Shown piece by piece: positions 1 through 5,071 of a stretch of DNA of 5,071 nucleotides (its first letter is position 1; the number at the start of each line of letters is the position of its first letter). Location: contig JAILNJ010000138.1 of NCBI GenBank assembly GCA_024691665.1, positions 1-5,071 on the forward strand. Direction: 5' to 3'. Position numbers and translations under genes: made by a program. Source of the stretch: Gammaproteobacteria bacterium. GTDB lineage: Bacteria > Bacillota_I > Bacilli_A > Izemoplasmatales > UBA1188. Under the pieces are notes generated by a model. The model was not told the DNA's origin, ran no database searches, and was given only the letters and a program-made list of their open reading frames with translations.

Positions 1-2080
1 AAGAGGAACAAGACTTTATAGACTAACTTCTAAAATACAACAGTTCAGCCTAGTTAAAACAATTAGAACTGGTCTTGTTAACATGATACCTATTTTAACA
101 ATAGGTGCTTTTGCTTTAGTATTTAAAGAGTTTCCTGTAAAAGCCTATAAAGAATTTATTGCATCATTTGCTAATGGATTCTTATTTAATTTATTTAATT
201 TTGTATATAGTGCAACATTTGGCGTTCTATCTGTTTATATGACATATACAATCTCAAGAGCGTATATGAAGAGTAAATATGATACAGATGTTCCTATTAT
301 TGGAGCAAATATTGCATCATTAATTGTATTCTTTATATTAGCAGGAGCATATCAACCTGATTTTGGAATAGACCATATGGGACCTAAATCAATGCTATAT
401 GCTATCATTGCCGGTTATTTTGCCGCTTTATTCTATAGAGCATTCTATTTAGCTTTAAGAAGAAAAACACAGATATTAACATTGGGCGCAGATCATGAAT
501 TTAATAGAATGCTTAGAACACTAATACCAATTACATTCACAGTTTCTTTGTTCGCAATAGGAAATGTATTCCTTTTAAAAGTTACTAATAAGGAATCATT
601 CCATGATTTATATATTGGATTATTAAATGATTTATTCGCAGGAGAAAATACTGGTTTCTCTAAGGGATTAGGCTTTATTGCACTATCATCATTATTCTGG
701 TTCTTTGGAATTCATGGGAATGATGCTCTTGAAGGTGTTATGTCTACATATTTCTATCCAGGTCTTGAGATTAACCAAGCAGCAGTAGCTGCTGGTCTTG
801 AACCTACAAGAGTATTAACTAAAGAATTCTTTGATTGCTTTGTACTTATTGGTGGATGTGGAACCACATTATGTCTACTTGTTGCAATCCTAATCTTCTC
901 AAGAAATAGGGCGAAAAGAGGACTTGCTGCTACATCAGCATTTCCAATGATATTCAATATCAATGAAATGATGGTATTTGGTCTTCCAATCATTTATAAC
1001 CCAATAATGTTAATACCATTCTTAGTTACTCCAGTTGTAACTTACTCAATAGCATATCTTGCAATATCAACTGGTATTGTTCCATATATTACAAGTCAAG
1101 TTGCCTTTACTACTCCAATTTTCCTTGGAGGATATATAGCAACAGGTAGTTATGCAGGTTCATTACTACAACTAGTTAATTTAATAATTGGTGTATTAAT
1201 ATATTTCCCATTTGTTAAGTATTCAGATAAGAATACTATGAAGAATAATATGGCTCAATATGAAAACTTCATGGAATTCTTCAAAGAAAAAGAACAATTA
1301 TTACAACACACAAAATTAACAGAACAAAATAATAAACAAGGTGATTTAGCTAAGGAATTACTCGCAGATATTAAATATGATTTATCTAGAAATCTAAAAC
1401 TAGAATATCAACCTCAATACAACTATGATGGTGAATGCATAGGTGTTGAAACACTTCTAAGATGGAATCATCCAATCTATGGAATGCTTTATCCTCCTCT
1501 AGTAGTTAAACTAATTGTTGAAGCAAATATGCTTAAAGAATTAGAAGAAGCTATCTTTACTAAGGCAGTATCCGAAGAAGAAAAGATATATCAAAAGTTT
1601 GGTCAAGGCATTAAGATTTCTATTAATGTAACCGGTGATACAGTAGTTACTGATGAATTCCTCGATTTCATGAAGAAATTAAATGATAAATATAATTTTA
1701 AAGAAAAGAACTTCTGTATAGAAGTTACAGAACAAACAGCTGTATCATTTACTGATAAGACTCTAGATCAATTAAGACAACTAAAGAATATGGGATTAAG
1801 TCTTGCGATAGATGACTTCTCTATGGGTCAAACATCTATTAATTATCTTAAACATAATCTATTTGATTACTTAAAGATTGATGGACTCTTAATAAAAGAA
1901 ATGGTTGAATCAGATAACTGTAAGGAAATTGTTCAATCTATTGTTGATCTTGCTAATCAGTTAAATATGACTGTTATTGCAGAATATGTAGAACTTGAAG
2001 AACAAAAAGAACTATTACATTCAATTGGCTGTGATATTTATCAAGGTCACCTCTATTCTAAATCACTTCCACTAGACTAA
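1..2080 (+). CDS. PTS EIIC (lactose/cellobiose type) - EAL c-di-GMP phosphodiesterase fusion, 5' partial
   Basis: The frame is open to the left edge (first whole codon at 2), giving 692 visible residues. The ATG at 83 is internal, because the residues before it (FSLVKTIRTGLVN) already belong to the conserved EIIC N-terminus. Numbering from codon 2, residues 1 to about 407 are a polytopic EIIC permease with GIHG (H238) and NINE (E322). These match the substrate-site His and Glu of the ChbC family. A hydrophilic, probably helical linker (about 408-460) leads to an EAL domain (about 465-692). Its active-site residues are all visible: YQPQ (Q470), ETLLR in place of EALLR (E483), INVTG (N542), EVTE (E574, E577), DDF (D604, D605), LKID (K625), AEYVE (E661) and YQGH (Q681). 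This predicts hydrolysis of c-di-GMP to pGpG on the cytoplasmic side of the membrane. There is no EIIA, EIIB or GGDEF domain in the visible part. Inference: the EIIC part is either a transporter needing a separate EIIB or a sugar-sensing module. The gene ends in tandem TAATAA. Confidence 0.93.
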   Translation, partial: RGTRLYRLTSKIQQFSLVKTIRTGLVNMIPILTIGAFALVFKEFPVKAYKEFIASFANGFLFNLFNFVYSATFGVLSVYMTYTISRAYMKSKYDTDVPIIGANIASLIVFFILAGAYQPDFGIDHMGPKSMLYAIIAGYFAALFYRAFYLALRRKTQILTLGADHEFNRMLRTLIPITFTVSLFAIGNVFLLKVTNKESFHDLYIGLLNDLFAGENTGFSKGLGFIALSSLFWFFGIHGNDALEGVMSTYFYPGLEINQAAVAAGLEPTRVLTKEFFDCFVLIGGCGTTLCLLVAILIFSRNRAKRGLAATSAFPMIFNINEMMVFGLPIIYNPIMLIPFLVTPVVTYSIAYLAISTGIVPYITSQVAFTTPIFLGGYIATGSYAGSLLQLVNLIIGVLIYFPFVKYSDKNTMKNNMAQYENFMEFFKEKEQLLQHTKLTEQNNKQGDLAKELLADIKYDLSRNLKLEYQPQYNYDGECIGVETLLRWNHPIYGMLYPPLVVKLIVEANMLKELEEAIFTKAVSEEEKIYQKFGQGIKISINVTGDTVVTDEFLDFMKKLNDKYNFKEKNFCIEVTEQTAVSFTDKTLDQLRQLKNMGLSLAIDDFSMGQTSINYLKHNLFDYLKIDGLLIKEMVESDNCKEIVQSIVDLANQLNMTVIAEYVELEEQKELLHSIGCDIYQGHLYSKSLPLD

Positions 2081-2107
2081 TAAACTATAATAAAAAGGAG
2101 AAATATA

Positions 2108-2497
2108 ATGGCTAAAAAAGGTCCAGGAGCAATGGGCACAGTCGGAAACATCCTTTGGATCATCTTTGGTGGCTTGCTAGCTGCTATTGGTGCATTCTTA
2201 TCTGGCGTCATTGCTTGCATTACTATCATTGGTATTCCAGTAGGATTACAAATGTTCAAATTTGCTAAGTTTGTACTCTTACCATTTGGAAAAGAAGTTA
2301 GAGAAGTTAACGTTACAGGTTTTAAGACTGTAGTAAACATTTTATGGGCAATCTTCGCAGGTTGGGAATATGCTCTTGCATACCTAATCATTGGTCTAAT
2401 CTTCTGTATCACAATCATCGGTATTCCATTTGGTAAACAATACTTCAAGATGGCATCATTTGTTCTCTTACCACTTGGAAGAGATTTCACTTATTAA
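2108..2497 (+). CDS. yccF: YccF-family small membrane protein with two tandem YccF repeats
   Basis: This 129-residue hydrophobic protein consists of two copies of the YccF (DUF307) domain. Copy 1 is residues 14-61 and copy 2 is residues 77-124. Each runs from NILW, through the shared CITIIGIP block, to FVLLP.G. By hand alignment 29 of 48 positions are identical without gaps, which points to an internal duplication typical of the family. Each repeat has hydrophobic stretches long enough to span or re-enter the membrane. No catalytic residues are apparent, and the biochemical role of YccF proteins is unknown. The start is well supported by AAAAGGAG at 2093-2100, seven bases before the ATG. The gene begins 27 bases after the EIIC-EAL stop with no terminator between, so co-transcription is likely. 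A strong hairpin terminator follows the stop by nine bases. The symbol is transferred by family resemblance only. Confidence 0.9.
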   Translation: MAKKGPGAMGTVGNILWIIFGGLLAAIGAFLSGVIACITIIGIPVGLQMFKFAKFVLLPFGKEVREVNVTGFKTVVNILWAIFAGWEYALAYLIIGLIFCITIIGIPFGKQYFKMASFVLLPLGRDFTY

Positions 2498-2506
2498 TAT
2501 TAAAAA

Positions 2507-2529
2507 AGCTGGAGAATTAATCTCCAGCT
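2507..2529. terminator. Bidirectional intrinsic terminator between convergent genes
   Basis: Arms 2507-2515 (AGCTGGAGA) and 2521-2529 (TCTCCAGCT) pair perfectly over 9 bp around a 5-base loop. A T tract follows on the + strand (2531-2536, then more T after one A). A tracts at 2502-2507 become the T tract for minus-strand transcripts. It sits between the yccF-like stop (2497) and the CPBP protease stop (2541), so one element can end transcription from both sides. Confidence 0.9.
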
Positions 2530-2540
2530 ATTTTTTATTT

Positions 2541-3284
2541 TTAGCCTAAAATCTGCTCTAAATTCATCATTATTTGAATGAAACTAATTCCATTTAATAA
2601 TGCATGACAAGTAAATGATACAAACACATTATTTCCACTAAAGTGATAGATTAATGCAAGTCCAAATCCTGGTAGTGCATATAGTGGGAAATATGCAAGT
2701 TCCATTAATGATAGATGAGCAAAATCAAGGTGTAATAATCCAAATAAGATTGCGCTTATAATTGCACTAAAGACCCAGTTGATTCCTTTAAATGTCTCAA
2801 AGATCATAGTTCTAAATTCTAACTCTTCAAGGATTGGCGCAAGTATTACAACTGTGATACCAAGTAATACATAGTTAGGCACAGTTGGACAAGCCTTAAA
2901 TAATGCATAGATACCTTGTTGGTTTGTTGATTCACCTACATGAAATAACTTATCAAGAAGCGTGCTTAATTGTGATACACCTACTTCAAACAGATAGAAT
3001 ATTCCAAATGATACTGCAGTAAAGATGAAGAAGGCAAGAACGTGATTCTTTGTTTTATTCACTACATCTTTAAAATAACCTATGAAGAATATAATTGCCG
3101 CAATCGCAGCTATTAACTTACCACTAAACCAAGAAATTGTTCGAAACATTGGATTATTTAAGAATGCCACCTGGACAATTGCTTGAATAATTACTTCTCC
3201 TACAAGTAATCCTAATAATATTAAGAGTGGCTTGAAATATACTCTTCTTTCTTGTTCTTTATATAAATTTTCGTTAGCTACCAT
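2541..3284 (-). CDS. CPBP family intramembrane glutamic endopeptidase (CAAX/Abi type)
   Basis: This 247-residue polytopic membrane protein carries the three CPBP signatures in the right order: EELEFR at 153-158 (EExxxR, catalytic glutamates), FGLLH at 181-185 (FxxxH) and HALLN at 227-231 (HxxxN). Hydrophobic segments lie at roughly 17-41, 56-72, 80-103, 137-152, 168-190, 195-214 and 220-243, after a charged, probably cytosolic N-terminus. The family includes the Rce1 CAAX proteases and bacterial proteins linked to bacteriocin self-immunity or membrane-protein turnover. The substrate here cannot be told. No bacteriocin gene is visible beside it, so immunity is not supported. The ATG at 3284 follows AGAGG (3293-3297 on the minus strand) by eight bases. 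The gene converges on the yccF-like gene and diverges from rdgB, so it appears to be transcribed alone. Confidence 0.92.
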   Translation of the reverse strand: MVANENLYKEQERRVYFKPLLILLGLLVGEVIIQAIVQVAFLNNPMFRTISWFSGKLIAAIAAIIFFIGYFKDVVNKTKNHVLAFFIFTAVSFGIFYLFEVGVSQLSTLLDKLFHVGESTNQQGIYALFKACPTVPNYVLLGITVVILAPILEELEFRTMIFETFKGINWVFSAIISAILFGLLHLDFAHLSLMELAYFPLYALPGFGLALIYHFSGNNVFVSFTCHALLNGISFIQIMMNLEQILG

Positions 3285-3297
3285 TTTTAAAACCTCT

Positions 3298-3326
3298 ATT
3301 ACATATTATACATTATGTGATACAAT
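3298..3326 (+). promoter_or_regulatory. Candidate promoter for the rdgB - phosphoesterase - TPR operon
   Basis: An extended -10 element, TGA followed by TACAAT (3318-3326), has a 4-of-6 match to the -35 consensus, ATTACA at 3298-3303, with the optimal 17-base spacer. Transcription would start near 3333, about 19 bases before the preferred rdgB ATG. The elements overlap the divergent CPBP promoter, so polymerase binding on the two strands may compete. Confidence 0.5.
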
Positions 3327-3334
3327 ATTTTAAA
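3305..3334 (-). promoter_or_regulatory. Candidate promoter for the CPBP protease gene
   Basis: Read on the minus strand, a perfect TATAAT -10 box (3305-3310) lies upstream of the AGAGG ribosome binding site and the ATG at 3284. The best -35 candidate is TTTAAA (3329-3334), 18 bases upstream, which is a weak match to TTGACA. This predicts a leader of only about 15 bases. In such AT-rich DNA a TATAAT can occur by chance, but its location is right. Confidence 0.5.
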
Positions 3335-3345
3335 GAATATTGTAT
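3320..3345. repeat. Perfect inverted repeat, candidate operator
   Basis: Arms 3320-3329 (ATACAATATT) and 3336-3345 (AATATTGTAT) are exact reverse complements over 10 bases, separated by a 6-base spacer (TTAAAG). The left arm covers the -10 box of the rdgB promoter. The centre covers the weak -35 of the opposing CPBP promoter. A dimeric repressor bound here could shut both. It has no GC-rich stem and no following T tract, so a terminator is unlikely. I do not recognise the regulator. Confidence 0.5.
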
Positions 3346-3351
3346 GAAAAA

Positions 3352-3933
3352 ATGGATATCATAATCGCAACTTCAAATCAAGGAAAATTAAGAGAATATA
3401 AGGAAATGCTTGAAAAGTATTCAGTTAATTGTCTTTCTTTAAAAGACATTAATTTTAACGCGGATATAGTTGAAGATGGAGTGTCTTTTAAAGAGAATTC
3501 TTATATTAAAGCTAAAGCTATTGCGGATATCACAAATCTTCCAGTTATCGCAGATGATTCAGGCCTTTCAGTAGATGCACTAAATGGACTTCCTGGTATT
3601 TATTCCGCTAGATTTAGTAGTCTTGAACACAATGATAAAGCTAATAGAGTTAAGTTAATAGATGAACTTCATAAGTTAGGTTTAACTGAATCTCCTGCCC
3701 ATTTTACATGCGCAATCACATACATCAATAAAGGCGATGTTATTCAAACTGAAGGATATGTCTATGGAAAAGTAATTGATCAAGAAATAGGCACAAATGG
3801 CTTTGGATATGACTCTATGTTTATTCCTGAAGGTTATGACATTACTGTCGGTGAGATTGATGAAGACTCTAAGAATAATATCTCTCACAGACACAATGCA
3901 TTAATTAAACTAATCGAGGTATTATTCAAGTGA
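3352..3933 (+). CDS. rdgB: RdgB/HAM1 family XTP/dITP pyrophosphatase
   Basis: The enzyme hydrolyses non-canonical purine nucleoside triphosphates (dITP, XTP, ITP) to monophosphate and pyrophosphate, keeping deaminated bases out of DNA and RNA. It is cytosolic and usually dimeric. With the ATG at 3352 it is 193 residues, a normal family length. Diagnostic motifs are ATSNQGK at 6-12 (substrate loop), EDGVSFKEN at 41-49, ADDSGL at 67-72 (metal-binding and catalytic aspartates), LPGIYSARFS shortly after, GFGYD at 150-154 and SHRHNAL from 178. The frame is open to an in-frame TTG at 3340, which would add only MYEK. The ATG is preferred because family members begin directly with this beta strand and because the catalytic Asp then falls at 69, as in E. 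coli RdgB. There is no good Shine-Dalgarno sequence before either start. The gene overlaps the downstream phosphoesterase by four bases, the same neighbour pair as Bacillus ysnA-ysnB. Confidence 0.94.
   Translation: MDIIIATSNQGKLREYKEMLEKYSVNCLSLKDINFNADIVEDGVSFKENSYIKAKAIADITNLPVIADDSGLSVDALNGLPGIYSARFSSLEHNDKANRVKLIDELHKLGLTESPAHFTCAITYINKGDVIQTEGYVYGKVIDQEIGTNGFGYDSMFIPEGYDITVGEIDEDSKNNISHRHNALIKLIEVLFK
3916..3920 (+). promoter_or_regulatory. Ribosome binding site for the GTG-started phosphoesterase
   Basis: GAGGT inside the last codons of rdgB lies nine bases before the GTG at 3930. It supports the GTG as the true start, because no in-frame ATG precedes the DSH metal-binding motif. Confidence 0.65.
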
Positions 3934-4439
3934 GAGCGATAATATTCAGTGATTCACATGGGAATATCGATTTAGTTAAAGAAGCTATAGTTCATTATAA
4001 ATCTCCTGAATATCGCTTTGGTTTAGGTGATTATGAAGTTGAACCATATATTCTTGATTGTATGGGTGTCACAGGTGTAAGAGGAAATAGTTACTTTGAT
4101 CCTGCCTGGGATTATTCGTTTATCTATACAATAGGTAAGTTTAAAATCTTACTTACTCATGGACATAGATATGGAGTAAAGGATTCACTATATACTTTGT
4201 CTATGTATGCTCAAAGCAAGGGTGTAGATATAGTATTTTATGGCCATACTCACGAAGCTAGAATTGATGAAGATGCACATATTTATTTCATTAATCCAGG
4301 AAGCGTTGGAATGCCATTTTATCCAATGTATCCAACTATAGCTTATATGGAAATAAATGACGATATATGTAATATAAAGATAGTAGACGCAGTCGACTAT
4401 AGTGTATATAAAGAAATAACTATAAATAAAAATGAATGA
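3930..4439 (+). CDS. YfcE/MJ0936/YsnB-type metallophosphoesterase
   Basis: This 169-residue soluble phosphodiesterase of the calcineurin-like superfamily would bind two metal ions. The expected ligands are all visible: SDSHG (D8, H10), GLGDY (D34), RGN (N53), LTHGH (H77) and GHTH (H106, H108). INPGSVGMP near 121-129 is the usual C-terminal signature of the YfcE/YsnB group. Members hydrolyse model phosphodiesters in vitro, but the natural substrate is mostly unknown. The residues after N53 read SYFD rather than the CD common in this subgroup, a mild variant that leaves the metal-site Asn intact. GTG is used as start; it overlaps the rdgB stop as GTGA, indicating translational coupling. Pairing with rdgB suggests, but does not prove, a nucleotide-related role. 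It could be named after B. subtilis ysnB, though the symbol is not assigned here. Confidence 0.92.
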   Translation: MRAIIFSDSHGNIDLVKEAIVHYKSPEYRFGLGDYEVEPYILDCMGVTGVRGNSYFDPAWDYSFIYTIGKFKILLTHGHRYGVKDSLYTLSMYAQSKGVDIVFYGHTHEARIDEDAHIYFINPGSVGMPFYPMYPTIAYMEINDDICNIKIVDAVDYSVYKEITINKNE

Positions 4440-5071
4440 ATTAGAATTTAACGAGAAAGAGACTGAATTATTAAATAATTTATTAAACGCAAAAAGCGCT
4501 AATGAGCCTATTTATGCGTCTCTTTTTAGTTTGCTTAAGTTCTATTATGACAATGGTTCATACCTTCAAGTTTTAGATTTATATAAAGAATATGAATCAA
4601 CTCCACTTAAAGAAGATGAGAAGAAGAGTATTCTTGATTTAAGAATCGGAAGTCTTCTTAAGGTAGAAGATTATAATGAACTATTAAAACTTCTTTCTAG
4701 TAAAGATACATTAAGTATTGAAGGTATTAATAAATCAAATGTCTTATTCTATAAAGCAATTGCCTATGAAGCGCTAGATGAAGTGGATTTATCTATTGAA
4801 TCACTATTATCAATTAAAGATGGTATCTCAAGATACGCTTTAATAAATAAATACTTAAAACTTGCCTTACTATATGTAAGAAAGAATGAATTAGAAAAAG
4901 CTAAAGAAGCTTATGATTATGCATCTATGGTTGACTTTAACCATAAGAACGATATCTTCTATTTAGTTGAATCAGATTTATACTTTAAAGATGAAAACTA
5001 TTTAGAAGCTTTAAATTCACTCCAATCATTCTTCTTTAAGAGTTCTAATAAGTTTAAATATCTAGATAGAT
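4432..5071 (+). CDS. TPR-like helical-repeat protein, 3' partial
   Basis: An open frame of 213 codons begins at ATG 4432 and runs off the right edge without a stop. It overlaps the phosphoesterase end by eight bases (ATGAATGA), so it is the third gene of the operon and probably translationally coupled. There is no clear ribosome binding site. The protein is soluble, rich in Lys, Glu, Leu and Tyr, with no signal peptide or membrane segment. It is built of paired amphipathic helices of tetratricopeptide type. The clearest units are about 33-55 (FYYDNGSYLQVLDLYKEY), 103-130 (FYKAIAYEALDEVDLSIESL), 135-168 (KLALLYVRKNELEKAKEAYD) and 172-203 (VESDLYFKDENYLEALNSLQ). Such repeats are protein-interaction scaffolds. 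No enzymatic domain is seen in the visible part, and no specific function can be named. The C-terminal part is missing. Confidence 0.85.
   Translation, partial: MNELEFNEKETELLNNLLNAKSANEPIYASLFSLLKFYYDNGSYLQVLDLYKEYESTPLKEDEKKSILDLRIGSLLKVEDYNELLKLLSSKDTLSIEGINKSNVLFYKAIAYEALDEVDLSIESLLSIKDGISRYALINKYLKLALLYVRKNELEKAKEAYDYASMVDFNHKNDIFYLVESDLYFKDENYLEALNSLQSFFFKSSNKFKYLDR

Noticed and set aside
83..85. ATG at 83 as the start of the EIIC-EAL gene
   Set aside because: The 27 codons before it are open and encode the conserved EIIC N-terminal stretch. Starting at 83 would remove part of the first membrane segment, and no Shine-Dalgarno precedes it.
754..993. 79-codon minus-strand open frame inside the EIIC domain
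   Set aside because: It lies antisense within a strongly conserved permease region, resembles no family and has no convincing start signal; it is a coding shadow.
2077..2490. 137-codon minus-strand open frame opposite the YccF gene
   Set aside because: It is the mirror of the tandem-repeat gene and its apparent repeat pattern is only the duplicated YccF DNA read backwards. The sense frame has a strong ribosome binding site and family motifs.
2541..3284. CPBP gene as bacteriocin immunity or anti-phage (Abi) component
   Set aside because: No bacteriocin, toxin or defence gene lies next to it; family membership alone does not support that role.
3320..3345. Palindrome as a transcription terminator or riboswitch stem
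   Set aside because: The stem is almost all A/T, has no T tract after it, and most of it lies upstream of or at the predicted transcription start.
3344..3364. Six-codon leader frame ATG-to-TAA overlapping the rdgB start
   Set aside because: It is very short, has no ribosome binding site, and is not needed to explain rdgB expression.
3682..3894. 70-codon minus-strand open frame inside rdgB
   Set aside because: It is antisense to the conserved GFGYD/SHR end of RdgB, with no motif or ribosome binding site.
1..5071. Mycoplasma-type code with TGA as tryptophan
   Set aside because: All eight tryptophans use TGG, and two genes end at TGA at the expected family length.

Overview
The window comes from an AT-rich, low-GC Gram-positive-type genome, most likely a Bacillota or Bacilli-derived lineage (Erysipelotrichia- or Acholeplasma/RF39-like). 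The evidence is the strong A/T bias at third codon positions, purine-rich GGAG/GAGG ribosome binding sites, an A-stem-loop-T terminator, and the adjacency of an RdgB/YsnA-type nucleotide pyrophosphatase with a YsnB-type phosphoesterase, which is also the arrangement in Bacillus. All eight tryptophans in the proteins are encoded by TGG, and no TGA interrupts a conserved domain. TGA is therefore read as stop (code 11), which argues against Mycoplasma/Spiroplasma. The species cannot be named from the sequence.

Layout. (1) Positions 1-2080, + strand: the 3' part of a gene whose start lies left of the window. It encodes an unusual fusion of a lactose/cellobiose-type PTS EIIC membrane permease with a C-terminal EAL cyclic-di-GMP phosphodiesterase. 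(2) Positions 2108-2497, + strand: a small membrane protein with two tandem YccF repeats, 27 bases downstream and probably co-transcribed. (3) Positions 2507-2529: a perfect hairpin with A and T tracts on its two sides, acting as a shared terminator for the converging genes. (4) Positions 2541-3284, - strand: a CPBP (CAAX/Abi) family intramembrane protease with all three signature motifs. (5) Positions 3285-3351: a compact divergent promoter region with a perfect 10-bp-arm palindrome over one -10 box. (6) Positions 3352-5071, + strand: a tight operon with overlapping genes. It holds RdgB/HAM1 house-cleaning pyrophosphatase, a YfcE/YsnB-type metallophosphoesterase (GTG start, 4-base overlap), and a TPR-like helical-repeat protein (8-base overlap) that runs off the right edge.

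Functional reading. The most notable gene is the EIIC-EAL fusion. It keeps the substrate-site His and Glu of the sugar permease and all the catalytic residues of the phosphodiesterase, so it could couple extracellular or PTS sugar status to c-di-GMP breakdown. The right-hand operon looks like conserved nucleotide-pool housekeeping with an uncharacterised TPR partner. There is no mobile element, CRISPR array, RNA gene or gene-free stretch over 300 bases in the window.
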